A stretch of 64,000 nt of DNA, taken from the NCBI RefSeq assembly GCF_000389965.1, contig NC_021191.1, positions 1,489,501 through 1,553,500 of the forward strand, written 5' to 3'. Position 1 is the stretch's first letter. Each line of letters opens with the position of its first letter. A program made the position numbers and the translations under genes. The stretch comes from Actinoplanes sp. N902-109 (GTDB lineage Bacteria > Actinomycetota > Actinomycetes > Mycobacteriales > Micromonosporaceae). The notes under the pieces were generated by a model, which was given only the letters and a program-made list of their open reading frames with translations, was not told the origin of the DNA and searched no databases. Positions 33,981-43,032 of this stretch are shown here, in pieces.

Positions 33981-34190
33981 ATGAGCGATCACGAACGAGT
34001 GGATCAGCGAGCCGCGGACCTGCTCCCGGAGGAGCGGGCCGCCGGCGGCAGCGCCGATCCCGAGGCCCAGGCGGCGGCGATCCTGGCCGAGTCCGACCAG
34101 CGCGAAGAGGCTCCCGGCGCCGCCCCGAGCTCATTCCTGGAACACCGCACGTCGGAGCAGACGGTTACGCCCGAGGACGGCACCCGATAG
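33981..34190 (+). CDS. Small hypothetical protein
   Basis: This encodes 69 residues, MSDHERVDQRAADLLPEERA to EQTVTPEDGTR. It is hydrophilic, Ala/Glu-rich, with the segment AILAESDQREEAPGAAPSSFLEHRTSE that recurs in small actinobacterial proteins; the function is unknown. A weak inverted repeat (GCACCCGA / TCGGGTGC, 34180-34210) overlaps its end and may terminate it. Confidence 0.65.
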   Translation: MSDHERVDQRAADLLPEERAAGGSADPEAQAAAILAESDQREEAPGAAPSSFLEHRTSEQTVTPEDGTR

Positions 34191-34237
34191 AGGACACCAC
34201 TTTCGGGTGCACCGGCGAGCATGGCAATATCGGCCAA

Positions 34238-35089
34238 ATGTCTGCCCCGCAGCGGAGCACCGGGCGGCGCCTGCCGTCGCGTCGCACCGTATCCGCGACC
34301 GACGCACCCACCCCCGCCCGGATGGTCGTCCGTGGCCGGGCGGCCACACCGCCGGAAGCGCGGATCTCCATAGCCCCGTTGCCGCCCGCCCCGCCCCTCG
34401 CAGGCGAGCTCGCCGGACCGCACCCGGTCGAGGTCGCCGGGTTGCTGCATGAGCTGTCCGTGCGGTTGCTCGGCGCTGCGGACGTACCGGAGGCTCTGGA
34501 ACGGCTCGCCGTTTTCGGAGCGCAAGCGATCCCCGGCACCCTGCGGTGCTCGGTGGCCCTGATCGGGGAGGGCGGGCCGCCCGCGCTGGCCGCGTCGGGC
34601 CCGCAGGCCGCAGCGTTCGATGACGTGCAGTACGAGACAGGCGACGGTCCGGCGCTGGAGGCAGCGCGCACCCGGGCCGTGGTGACAACCCACGATCTGC
34701 CCACCGACGTCCGCTGGCCGGCGCTGCACGACTGCGCCCAGCAGGTCGGCGTCCGTGGCGGGCTTGCCCTGCCGCTCGACATCCCGCGCTCGGCGGTCGG
34801 TTCGGTCAGCTTCCTCATGCAACGACCCGGCGGGATCGACCCCGAGGTGCTGCTGACCGCGATGGCCCTGGTCAACCAGGCGGAAGTGCTGCTCGGTGAG
34901 CTGGAGCGGCGGCGCAGCCAGCACGAGGGGGCCGCGGTCGACCGGGCGGCCGGCGTCATCATCGCCCAGCGTGGCTGCGGGGTGCAGGAGGCGTACGACA
35001 TCCTGCGCGACACCGCACAACGGCTCGGGCTGCCGCGCGAAGAGGTAGCCGATCGCCTCATCGCCGCGGCAGCCCGCCGTAACACCTAG
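34238..35089 (+). CDS. GAF-ANTAR RNA-binding regulator
   Basis: This encodes 283 residues. A disordered N-terminus (1-60) is followed by a GAF sensor domain (about 65-200: LSVRLLGAADVPEALERLAVFGAQAIPG, YETGDGPALEAAR) and a C-terminal ANTAR domain (222-280: VDRAAGVIIAQRGCGVQEAYDILRDTAQRLG). ANTAR domains bind paired RNA hairpins to prevent transcription termination. The GAF domain would sense a small ligand or redox state. Its targets are unknown; no obvious two-hairpin ANTAR site was recognised nearby. Confidence 0.93.
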   Translation: MSAPQRSTGRRLPSRRTVSATDAPTPARMVVRGRAATPPEARISIAPLPPAPPLAGELAGPHPVEVAGLLHELSVRLLGAADVPEALERLAVFGAQAIPGTLRCSVALIGEGGPPALAASGPQAAAFDDVQYETGDGPALEAARTRAVVTTHDLPTDVRWPALHDCAQQVGVRGGLALPLDIPRSAVGSVSFLMQRPGGIDPEVLLTAMALVNQAEVLLGELERRRSQHEGAAVDRAAGVIIAQRGCGVQEAYDILRDTAQRLGLPREEVADRLIAAAARRNT

Positions 35090-35108
35090 ATCTCTGCCGA
35101 CCCTCCGG

Positions 35109-36869
35109 TCAGTGACCGGGATTGATGCTGGGGGAGGGCCCGGTTGCGGACACCGGGCCGGTGCCCGGGACGCCACCCTCGCCCTCGCCGGCGGCTGCCG
35201 CGTCCTCGGCGCGCTGGGCCTGGGCCGAGCGCTGCGCCAGCGGGATCTCCGGCAGGAAGAACACCACGATCAGGCCGAGCACCATGATGCCCAGGGCCAT
35301 CAGGAACACCACCTGGATGCCGTCGGAGAAGCCGGCCTTGAACGGGTGCGCCAGGACGTCGCTGAGCTTGTTGATCCAGGACGTGTCGCTCAGGTCACCG
35401 TTGGCCCCGCCGGTCGCCTGCTGCAGGATCTGGGCCTGATCCGGGTGGGCCTTGAGCGCGGCCTGGAACTCCGGCGTCGCGGCGCCACTGGTGAAGGCGT
35501 CCTTGATCTTGCCGGGCAGCACGTTGAACAGCACCGACAGGAAGATCGCGGTGCCGAGCGTGCCACCCATCGACCGGAAGAACGTCACCGAGCTGGTGGC
35601 CACGCCGATCTGCCGCGGCGACACCGCGTTCTGCACCGCGGTGATCATCGGCTGCATGTTGCCACCCAGGCCGAGACCCATCAGCACCATGATCAGCATG
35701 ACCCGCCACAGCGGGGTGTCCGCGCCGATCGTGGCGAACAGCGCGAGCGCGGCCGTCATCAGCACGCTGCCGATGATCGGGAAGATCCGGTAGCGGCCGG
35801 TACGGGCGATGAGCTGACCTGAGGTGATCGAGCCGGCCATGATGCCGACGACGAACGGGATCATCTGGAGGCCGGCCACGGTGGGCGAGCTGCCCTTGAC
35901 GATCTGCAGGTACAGCGGGACGGTCATCAGGCCGCCGAACATCGCCATGCCCAGGATCGTGCTGGAGGTGGCGCCGACCGCGACCGTACGGTTGCCGAAC
36001 AACCGCAGCGGCAGCAGCGCCTCCTCCTTGTACGCCCGCTCGGCCAGGATGAACCCGACGATGCCGAGCGCGCCGATCACGAAGCAGGCGATGGAACGGC
36101 CCGAGCCCCAGCCCCAGTCGCGGCCCTGCTCGGCCACGGTGAGCAGCGGGACCAGGCCGATGATCAGCGTCAGCGCGCCCGGCCAGTCGATCCGGTGGTC
36201 GGTGCGCCGGTGCGGCAGGTGCAGGACCCGGGCGACCACGATCATCGCGGCGATGCCGATCGGGACGTTGATGTAGAAGACCCAGCGCCAGCCGTCCAGC
36301 CAGAGGATCGTGTCGGCACCGGCGAAGAAGCCGCCCAGGATCGGGCCGATGACGCTGGCCGTGCCGAACACGGCCAGGAACAGGCCCTGGTACTTCGCCC
36401 GCTCGCGGGGCGGCACGATGTCACCGATGATCGTCAGCGCGAGCGACATCAGGCCGCCGGCGCCCACGCCCTGGATCGCCCGGAACGCCGCCAGCTCGTA
36501 CATGTTCTGCGAGAGGCCGCAGAGGAACGAGCCGGTGATGAAGATGCCGATCGCGAACAGGAAGAACGGCCGGCGCCCGTAGATGTCGGACAGCTTGCCG
36601 TACAGCGGGGTGGAGATCGTCGAGGTGATCAGGAACGCCGTGGTCGCCCACGCCTGCAGGTTGAAGCCGTTCAGGTCGTCGGCGATGGTCCGGGTGGCCG
36701 TCGCCATGATGGTCTGGTCCAGGGCGGCGAGGAACATCCCCATCATCAGACCGATCAGCACCGTGATGATCTGCCGATGGGTGAAGTCCGCCGAGGACCC
36801 GGCCGGTGCGCCGCGGCCTGCGGCGCCCGGTCCGGCTGCCGCCGGTGCGGTTTCGGTGGAGTTGCTCAC
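35109..36869 (-). CDS. DHA2-family MFS drug efflux transporter
   Basis: This encodes 586 residues from GTG 36869. Fourteen hydrophobic helices and DHA2 motifs are clear: LDQTIMATATRTIADDL (motif D1), YGKLSDIYGRRPFFL (motif A) and VIGPILGGFFAG (motif C). It belongs to the EmrB/QacA group that exports drugs in exchange for protons. The disordered N-terminus and the Ala/Glu-rich C-terminus are cytosolic. The start codon overlaps the stop of a MarR gene (GTGA, 36866-36869), so expression is probably repressed by that MarR and induced by a transported compound. Confidence 0.93.
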   Translation of the reverse strand: MSNSTETAPAAAGPGAAGRGAPAGSSADFTHRQIITVLIGLMMGMFLAALDQTIMATATRTIADDLNGFNLQAWATTAFLITSTISTPLYGKLSDIYGRRPFFLFAIGIFITGSFLCGLSQNMYELAAFRAIQGVGAGGLMSLALTIIGDIVPPRERAKYQGLFLAVFGTASVIGPILGGFFAGADTILWLDGWRWVFYINVPIGIAAMIVVARVLHLPHRRTDHRIDWPGALTLIIGLVPLLTVAEQGRDWGWGSGRSIACFVIGALGIVGFILAERAYKEEALLPLRLFGNRTVAVGATSSTILGMAMFGGLMTVPLYLQIVKGSSPTVAGLQMIPFVVGIMAGSITSGQLIARTGRYRIFPIIGSVLMTAALALFATIGADTPLWRVMLIMVLMGLGLGGNMQPMITAVQNAVSPRQIGVATSSVTFFRSMGGTLGTAIFLSVLFNVLPGKIKDAFTSGAATPEFQAALKAHPDQAQILQQATGGANGDLSDTSWINKLSDVLAHPFKAGFSDGIQVVFLMALGIMVLGLIVVFFLPEIPLAQRSAQAQRAEDAAAAGEGEGGVPGTGPVSATGPSPSINPGH

Positions 36870-37351
36870 GAGTTCTCCCGTGCTGGTACGCCTGGGTCGC
36901 TGCGCAAGTGCGCCTCGACAGAGCTGTTGAATTCTTCGAAGTAGTCGGCGAAGGCGCTGACGCGCTCCTCCGGCCAGGCGGCGAGCACCTGGCTCAGCGA
37001 CGCATGCCGCGCCTCGTCGAGGCGGACGCACGCCGCCATGCCGGCCTCGGTGACCGCGAGCCGGGACGCGCGGCCGTCGGCCGGGTCGGCCTCCCGGCGC
37101 GCCAGGCCCGCCTTGACGAGCTGGGCCGCCTGCCGGCTGATCGTCGAGGGGTCGGCACCCTTGAGGTCGGCCAGGTCGGTGACCCGCAGCGGACCGTGGC
37201 GCCACAGCGGGAACAGCAGTGTCAGCGCGGAGAAGTCCGCGCCGAGGTCCGCCGTGTTGAGCATGCCCTTGGCGCGTGCGCCGAGACGGACGAACCGCAG
37301 AACTTCGTCCGCGAGCCGTCCGATGGCGTCACCGGTGTCCGGCTTCAGCAC
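36866..37351 (-). CDS. MarR-family repressor of the adjacent efflux gene
   Basis: This encodes 161 residues from GTG 37351, with AGGGGG at good distance. Helix-turn-helix GPLRVTDLADLKGADPSTISRQAAQLVKAGLARREADPADGRASRLAVTEAG contains the recognition helix and the basic wing. As the first gene of a two-gene operon with the DHA2 pump it fits the common MarR-efflux arrangement, binding a toxic compound and releasing DNA. Confidence 0.92.
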   Translation of the reverse strand: MLKPDTGDAIGRLADEVLRFVRLGARAKGMLNTADLGADFSALTLLFPLWRHGPLRVTDLADLKGADPSTISRQAAQLVKAGLARREADPADGRASRLAVTEAGMAACVRLDEARHASLSQVLAAWPEERVSAFADYFEEFNSSVEAHLRSDPGVPARENS

Positions 37352-37366
37352 GCACCACACCCCCTG

Positions 37367-38008
37367 TCAGATGTTTGCAGCGTACAACTTGTTGCGTGGT
37401 GAAAGCATCTCCCAGACCCCTGTGATGAGCGTCTCGGTATCCTCCAGGGCCGCCGGAACCGGCACGGCGTACTCCGCTGCGCGGTTGAACAGGCGCTCCG
37501 GGAAGTACCCCCGCCCGGGGTCGCCAACCAGCACCAGGGCCCCGCGCGCCAGCCGCCGCAAGGTGCCGGTCATCCGCTCGGCGACGCTGCCCGTGTAGAA
37601 CACGTCGCCGGCCAGGATGACGTCGGCTTCACCGCCGATCAGCGGACTGTCGGATATGTCGGCGGCGTATGCATGCAATTCCACCCCATTGGCGGCGGCG
37701 TTGCGCAAAGCCGCCGACGCTGCGGCCGGATCCCGGTCGATGGCCTCGACCCGGGAAGCGCCGGCTTTGGCCGCCGCCACCGCGGCAATTCCAGACCCGC
37801 AAGCGATGTCGAGTACGGAGCGACCGGCGACGAGCTCCGGATGGTCGAGTACGTACCGGGCGAGGGCCTGACCACCCGCCCACGCGAAGGCCCAGAACGG
37901 CGGTGCCACGTCGCTGTTGAACGCGCCCTCGAACAACCCCGCGCGGGAATCAGCGAGGTACAGGGATATTTCGGGCGTGAGCGGCGCGGGCCGCAGCGAC
38001 GTCTGCAC
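37367..38008 (-). CDS. Class I SAM methyltransferase, ETFB-lysine/nicotinamide-MTase-like
   Basis: This encodes 213 residues from GTG 38008; the frame extends to 38206 without a plausible start. SAM motif I is VLDIACGSGIAAVAAAKAGA (65-84), preceded by WAFAWAGGQALARYVLDHPELV, a block shared with lysine methyltransferases of the METTL20 / EEF1AKMT group. Post-motif GDVFYTGSVAERM replaces the usual D/NPPY, so an amino-group N-methyltransferase on protein is more likely than on nucleic acid. The substrate is unknown. Confidence 0.85.
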   Translation of the reverse strand: MQTSLRPAPLTPEISLYLADSRAGLFEGAFNSDVAPPFWAFAWAGGQALARYVLDHPELVAGRSVLDIACGSGIAAVAAAKAGASRVEAIDRDPAAASAALRNAAANGVELHAYAADISDSPLIGGEADVILAGDVFYTGSVAERMTGTLRRLARGALVLVGDPGRGYFPERLFNRAAEYAVPVPAALEDTETLITGVWEMLSPRNKLYAANI

Positions 38009-38307
38009 CGGTGCATCTTCGCGCGCCGACCGGCTGCTTCCCGGCCTGGGTGCGGCACAAAAGGGACAGATGACCCTCCATGATGGCCGGTGTCCCCTCC
38101 ACAAGCCGCGCGTCGGTCGGAGCCGACCCCGAAAGCGAGGGGGCTCCTCAACCGAACATATGAGGGGTACGGTCCGCTCGGCCCCATCCGTACGGCAGGC
38201 GGTCATCGGGTTCGGCGTGCCTCGGGAGTGCTGTCAGACTGTTGGTACGCCTTGGCTTCGCGCGGAGGACACATAGACTTCCAGCGCTGGCGGATCAGGA
38301 GGCGTGA

Positions 38308-38970
38308 ATGGTGAGCGAGGCGATCACGGTGCTCGTGGTGGACGGGCACCAGACGTTCGCCGAGTTGCTCGGCGTGGCGCTGGCCGGGCAACCCGAGCTG
38401 CGGTACATCGGTCATGCGTGCACCGGCGAGCAGGCCATCCGCATGGTCCAGGAGCTGCGCCCCAATGTGGTGCTGCTCGACCCCGACCTGCCGGACGCCG
38501 ACGGCATCGCCATCGCGGAGCTGCTGCGGCACCGGCTGCCCGGCACCCGGTTCGTCATCCTGACGGCGAACAACGAGTCGGCCCTGGTCGGCCGCGCGAC
38601 CGCCGCCGGAGCCTCGGGCTTCCTGTCGAAGAACGGTCCGCTCGGCGACGTCATGAACGCGATTCGCACGGCCCACGGCGGCGGCATGACGGTCTCCACC
38701 GACATCCTCGCCCGGCTGCTGCGCAGCACCGCCCCGGTCGTCGGCCCGCGCGCCGGTGGGCTGACAGCTCGTGAGCACGAGGTGCTGGCGCTGATGGGCT
38801 CGGGTCTCGACCCCCGCGCGATCGCCCGGCGGCTCGGCATCAGCGTCCACACCTGCCGCGGCTACGTGAAGGCTGTGCTGGGCAAACTCGGCGCGCACAG
38901 CCAGTTGGAGGCGGTCGCGGTGGCCACCCGGCGGGGCCTGCTCCGGCCGGATGGACATAACGCAGAGTAA
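38308..38970 (+). CDS. NarL/FixJ-type response regulator, orphan
   Basis: This encodes 220 residues. The receiver domain has D12 of the acidic pocket, phosphoacceptor D58 (VVLLDPDLPDADG), and conserved K in LSKNG (near 108). The output is a LuxR helix-turn-helix (GLTAREHEVLALMGSGLDPRAIARRLGISVHTCRGYVKAVLGKLG). The first acidic pair is VDGH rather than the usual DDH, so one magnesium ligand is missing and phosphorylation may be weak. No histidine kinase is next door. An AG-rich site just before ATG 38308 supports the start. Confidence 0.92.
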   Translation: MVSEAITVLVVDGHQTFAELLGVALAGQPELRYIGHACTGEQAIRMVQELRPNVVLLDPDLPDADGIAIAELLRHRLPGTRFVILTANNESALVGRATAAGASGFLSKNGPLGDVMNAIRTAHGGGMTVSTDILARLLRSTAPVVGPRAGGLTAREHEVLALMGSGLDPRAIARRLGISVHTCRGYVKAVLGKLGAHSQLEAVAVATRRGLLRPDGHNAE

Positions 38971-39068
38971 TTCATGTCCTCACTCATCCGGTGAGGCCGC
39001 GCATCCGTACCACTCGTTGGAGCGCCCTGGGGAGACAGTCGGCGCCGGCGCGAGCTGGAGGACTTCGC

Positions 39069-40733
39069 GTGGAACGAGCAATTCCCGAACCGTCCGATGT
39101 GTCCGTCGCGCTGGCGGACGTTCCCGCGGGCGGTCCAGCTCTTTCGTCCGGCTGGAGCCCCGCTTCGACCGGATCCGGCTCCGCTTCGGGCGGGGCGGAC
39201 GCCGGGGCTGAAGCGCTCGATCGGCGGACGGGAGGCGGTGCGCTGCCCCATCGGCGGCCCGCGGCGACCCTGCAGCGCGATGATCTGTCCGACACCGGGA
39301 GCTGGAACGCTTTTGCGGCGGGCCGGCCGGACGCCGGACCGGCCCCGGATGCGCGGCCGCTCACCGGGGAGGCCGGCCAGTCGTTGGAGATCCGGCGCGG
39401 CCCCGAGGCCCTTCCGCCGCGGTCCGGCCACTCGACTCAGCCGCGGTCCGGCCATGCGGGCCAGTCGCAGTCCGGCTACTCGGATTTGGCGCAGTCCAGC
39501 TACTCGGGTCTGGCGCAGTCCGGCCACTCGGGTCTGGTGCAGTCCGGCTACTCGGGTCAGGGGTCCGGCTTCTCGGGGCAGCCGGCTGAGGAGCACGGCG
39601 CTCCGGCCGTACCGTGGGACGACAGCGGGGAGACGCAGCGTCAGCGGCAGCCCGCGCCGGAACCGAAGTACGGCCCGGCGCCGCCGGCGACGAACGGCCG
39701 CACGTCTTTCGGGTTCACGGCCGGTCCGATCAGCGGGAACTGGCGGGACGACGCGCCGGTGTCACCGCCGTACGCGCCGGTGTCGCCGGCGCCGTCGTCG
39801 CGGCCGCCCACATCGCACGCGGTTCGCAGCCGGCATGCCGTGGCAGCCGAACCGGTGGACGATCACGTCGGTGATCTCGTCGGGGACAACCCGCACGAGA
39901 TCCGGGCGCACCGGGCCGGCCCTGCGCAGGCGCCGACCGCTCCGCGCCGCAACCCGGGCGTGGTCGCGGCTGGGGTGATGCTGACGCTCGCGGTCATCGT
40001 CGGTGGCACCGTGGCCGGCATCAGCTATTTCTCCGGTTCGCTTTCCAGCGGTGAGGACAAGGACGCCGCCGGTCCGCTCCAGCCCGGTGCCGACCCGGCC
40101 CGCACCGGCAGCCGTACGGCCACAGCGCTGATCGAAGGCCGCACCACAGCCGAGTTCGAGCTGGTCAGCGCGGTGACCAAGGTGACCGTCAGCAACGCCG
40201 ACCTGGGCGACAGCCTGTACCGGATCAGCACCGAGGAGGAATCCGGTCTGCGGCCCGACCCGGAGCTGAGCCGTGACAAGGTGCAGCTCCAGCTGGCGCC
40301 GGACGGGCCGGACGGTGACGCGGCCGGCGACACCGGTGACGTGGAGGTCGTGCTGTCCTCGAAGGTGCGCTGGACGCTACGGTTTTCCGGCGCCGCCGAG
40401 GAGCAGCAGCTCAACCTGCGTGACGGCAAGGTGGGCGGGATCAACTTCACCGGGCAGGTCCGGCGCACCACGATCGAACTGCCCGACGCCACCGGCACCG
40501 TGCCGCTCAAGGTCACCGGCGCGGTGGACGAACTGGCCATGACCTCACCCAGCGGCAACCCGGTGCGGGTGCAGATGAAGGGCGGCGCGAAAACCGTCGC
40601 AGCCGGCCGGCGGACGCTGCGCGACGTCGCCCCCGGCTCGACGCTCACGCCGAAGAACTGGGCGACCGACAACCGGTACGACGTCGACACCGAGGCGGAG
40701 GTGACCCTTCTGTCCGTGGCGAACCGGGACTGA
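39069..40733 (+). CDS. One-pass membrane protein with Ser/Gly/Gln repeats and extracellular beta domain
   Basis: This encodes 554 residues from GTG 39069, with CTGGAGGA at good distance; the frame extends to 38991. The cytosolic N-terminal ~295 residues are disordered and contain eight-residue repeats of the type (S/H)SGLAQSG. A single membrane helix lies at about 297-320 (VVAAGVMLTLAVIVGGTVAG). The outer C-terminal ~230 residues are rich in short beta strands (TAEFELVSAVTKVTVSNADL, TTIELPDATGTVPLKVTG), like repetitive beta-helix DUF4097-type domains. The function is unknown. A hairpin overlaps the stop codon. Confidence 0.8.
   Translation: MERAIPEPSDVSVALADVPAGGPALSSGWSPASTGSGSASGGADAGAEALDRRTGGGALPHRRPAATLQRDDLSDTGSWNAFAAGRPDAGPAPDARPLTGEAGQSLEIRRGPEALPPRSGHSTQPRSGHAGQSQSGYSDLAQSSYSGLAQSGHSGLVQSGYSGQGSGFSGQPAEEHGAPAVPWDDSGETQRQRQPAPEPKYGPAPPATNGRTSFGFTAGPISGNWRDDAPVSPPYAPVSPAPSSRPPTSHAVRSRHAVAAEPVDDHVGDLVGDNPHEIRAHRAGPAQAPTAPRRNPGVVAAGVMLTLAVIVGGTVAGISYFSGSLSSGEDKDAAGPLQPGADPARTGSRTATALIEGRTTAEFELVSAVTKVTVSNADLGDSLYRISTEEESGLRPDPELSRDKVQLQLAPDGPDGDAAGDTGDVEVVLSSKVRWTLRFSGAAEEQQLNLRDGKVGGINFTGQVRRTTIELPDATGTVPLKVTGAVDELAMTSPSGNPVRVQMKGGAKTVAAGRRTLRDVAPGSTLTPKNWATDNRYDVDTEAEVTLLSVANRD
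39422..39575. repeat. 24-bp-type tandem repeats encoding SGYSGLAQ
   Basis: About six degenerate in-frame units of CAGTCCGG(C)(T/C)ACTCGGGTCTG lie in the disordered region. They give an alternating SGHSGL and SGYSGL pattern. Confidence 0.75.
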
Positions 40734-40745
40734 AAGGGTCACCTC
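40698..40745. terminator. Hairpin overlapping the stop codon, between convergent genes
   Basis: GAGGTGACCCTT (40698-40709, inside the gene end) pairs perfectly with AAGGGTCACCTC (40734-40745, after the stop) across 24 nt. It separates the gene from the convergent serA. Confidence 0.6.
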
Positions 40746-40756
40746 GCCCGGGACTG

Positions 40757-41971
40757 CTAGGACAGCACCCGCAGGCGCACGGTCTGGCTCATGCCGCGCA
40801 GCTTGTCCAGCACGTCGGCGCTGTAGCTGCCGCTGATGTCGGTGATCAGGTAGCCGTACTCGCCGCGGGTGCTCAGCAGTTGACCCTCGACGTTGACCTG
40901 GTGCTCGGCCAGAATGCTGTTCACCTGGGCGAGCACACCCGGCATGTTGATGTGCACGTGGACGATGCGGCTCATGTCGGACTGCGCGGGCAACGCGACG
41001 CTGGGCAGGTTGACGCTCAGCGTGGTGTTGCCATCCTGCACGAAGTGCGTCAGCTTGTTGGCGACGAAGTCACCGATGTCGGCCTGCGCCTCCTCGGTCG
41101 ACCCGCCGATGTGCGGGGTGAGGATCACGTTGGGCAGCCCGCGCAGCTCGGAGATGAACTCGTCGCCGCGGCCCTTGGGCTCCTGCGGGAACACGTCGAC
41201 GGCCGCACCGGCCAGGTGCCCGCTGGTCAGGGCGTCGCGCAGGTGGACATGGTCGACCACGATGCCGCGCGACAGGTTGAGGAAGATCGCGCCCTGTTTC
41301 ATCTTGGCGAACTGCTCGGCGCCGAAGAAACCGGCATTGCCCGGCCGGCCGTCGACGTGCAGCGTCACCACGTCCGCCTGCTCCAGCAGCTCGTCGAGCG
41401 AGGCGCAGCGCTGCGCGTTGCCCAGCGCGAGCTTGTCGGCGGTGTCGAAGAACAGCACCTGCATGCCCAGGTTCTCGGCAAGCACGGAGAGCTGGGTGCC
41501 GATGTTGCCGTAGCCGACGATGCCCAGCTTGCGGCCGCGCACCTCGTGGCTGCCGTTGGCCGACTTGTCCCACACGCCGGCATGCATGAGCTCGTTCTTC
41601 TCGGTGAGCCGGCGGGTCATCGCGATGATCTCGGACACCGCCAGCTCGACCACCGAGCGGGTGTTGGAGAACGGCGCGTTGAACACGGCCACCCCGGCAC
41701 GCGACGCGGTGGCCAGGTCGATCTGGTCGGTGCCGATGCAGAACGCGCCGATCGCGACGAGGCTGTCGGCCGCCTCCAGCACCTTGGCGGTGACCTTGGT
41801 CTTGGAACGGATGCCGAGCAGGTGGACGCCCGGGATGCGCTCGAGGAGCTCCTGCTCGTCGAGGGCGTTGCGGAGCGACTCGACCTGGTAACCCTCTGCC
41901 TCGAGCCGGGACACCGCGTCGGGGTGGATGCTCTCGAGCAGCAGAACTCGTACCTTGGCTTGGTCGATCAT
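40757..41971 (-). CDS. serA: D-3-phosphoglycerate dehydrogenase
   Basis: This encodes 404 residues from ATG 41971. It is the E. coli-like short form of the first serine-biosynthesis enzyme, oxidising 3-phosphoglycerate to phosphohydroxypyruvate with NAD. Rossmann motif GIVGYGNIGTQLSVLA lies near 152, catalytic NLSRG (Arg), and HIGGSTEEAQ (His) follow, and an ACT domain (about 335-404: VHVHINMPGVLAQVNSIL) gives serine feedback control. The actinobacterial ~530-residue form with an extra intervening domain is not this one, so a second serA is likely elsewhere. It is not in an operon here. Confidence 0.92.
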   Translation of the reverse strand: MIDQAKVRVLLLESIHPDAVSRLEAEGYQVESLRNALDEQELLERIPGVHLLGIRSKTKVTAKVLEAADSLVAIGAFCIGTDQIDLATASRAGVAVFNAPFSNTRSVVELAVSEIIAMTRRLTEKNELMHAGVWDKSANGSHEVRGRKLGIVGYGNIGTQLSVLAENLGMQVLFFDTADKLALGNAQRCASLDELLEQADVVTLHVDGRPGNAGFFGAEQFAKMKQGAIFLNLSRGIVVDHVHLRDALTSGHLAGAAVDVFPQEPKGRGDEFISELRGLPNVILTPHIGGSTEEAQADIGDFVANKLTHFVQDGNTTLSVNLPSVALPAQSDMSRIVHVHINMPGVLAQVNSILAEHQVNVEGQLLSTRGEYGYLITDISGSYSADVLDKLRGMSQTVRLRVLS

Positions 41972-42108
41972 CACTATCCGTTTCGTCTCAGGAATTTGAT
42001 CGTCGGGGCCGCCACGCCGAAGCCCGTTTTTTCCGGTCTCCCAGAGTAGTGCGTGGGCTTCGGGACTCCTTCGGGGTGTGCTGGAGGTCCCATCTACCGG
42101 TCTACCGG

Positions 42109-43032
42109 TCAGTTCATCCGCTCCTTGATCCACGGCAGCAGGCGGTCGGCCTGGGCTCGCTGAAATTCGCGAACATAGGGAATGCCGGGGGAGGGCTGCC
42201 GCGACCGGTGCATCAAGTAACCAGCAAAACCGGCACACACGTCCACCGCATTGCCAAGATCCACGCCCCGGAGAATGCGGTCACCGTCGCCGCCGTGCAC
42301 CACCACGTCCATCGCCAGCAGTACGGTGTCCAGCCAGGCCGGTGCGACCGATGCCCAGGGCCAGTCGACGACCACGACGGTGCCGTCCGGGCGTACCAGA
42401 AGATTGTCGGCGCGAATATCGCAATGGGCGACCGTCCCACCGATTCGCAGGGCTTCGAGCCCACGGTGCGCAGCCGCGACGAGATCCGTCACATTTGCGG
42501 TGGCCCAACCATCGAGATCGGCCATCGGATCGGCCGCGATCTGCGACCACCCGGCGAATTGCGCGGCAAGCCGCCCGGAAACCTCCGGCACGGTACGCAT
42601 CACGGCCGGCCTGAGAGCGACGGCAACCTGGTCGAGGGCACTGACAGCAGCGTCGATGTCGGCATCGACCCACGGCGTACGAGGGTGGCGTCCGGCCACG
42701 TCCTCCACAATCAGAACGACCCACTCGCCGTCGTCGAACCACTCCAGCAACCGCGGCACCGGAGCCCCGGCCGGCATCTGCTCGGTGACCCGGGCCTCCT
42801 GCCGAGCCATCGCCGCCGAGGTCTCGTTGAGCGAAACACTGACGGCTTTGACAAACGCTCTGCGCCCGGTCGACGTGACCACCCGGTCGGCCGTTCCCGG
42901 CGAGAACCCGCCAAGCTGGGAATCGGCCCGCAGCACCTGTCCGCCGATCAAGGATTCGACGCGGCCGCGGACGTCGGCGGGCAGTTCGGCCCAACCGATC
43001 CGCAATCCCGCTGCCCGGATCATCCCCCGCAT
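42109..43032 (-). CDS. Aminoglycoside-phosphotransferase-like (APH) kinase
   Basis: This encodes 307 residues from ATG 43032, with AGGAGG at proper distance. It has the APH fold: K62 (AFVKAV), catalytic motif HCDIRADNLLV with D205 and N210, and metal-binding D223 in VVVDWPWA. This family includes antibiotic, homoserine and sugar kinases; the DWPWA block is common in actinobacterial uncharacterised members, so resistance is not implied. The DNA upstream to 43.7 kb has no gene with confidence. Confidence 0.85.
   Translation of the reverse strand: MRGMIRAAGLRIGWAELPADVRGRVESLIGGQVLRADSQLGGFSPGTADRVVTSTGRRAFVKAVSVSLNETSAAMARQEARVTEQMPAGAPVPRLLEWFDDGEWVVLIVEDVAGRHPRTPWVDADIDAAVSALDQVAVALRPAVMRTVPEVSGRLAAQFAGWSQIAADPMADLDGWATANVTDLVAAAHRGLEALRIGGTVAHCDIRADNLLVRPDGTVVVVDWPWASVAPAWLDTVLLAMDVVVHGGDGDRILRGVDLGNAVDVCAGFAGYLMHRSRQPSPGIPYVREFQRAQADRLLPWIKERMN

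Noticed and set aside
42109..43032. Antibiotic resistance phosphotransferase
   Set aside because: The APH fold covers many metabolic kinases, and nothing specific to aminoglycoside or macrolide enzymes is visible.
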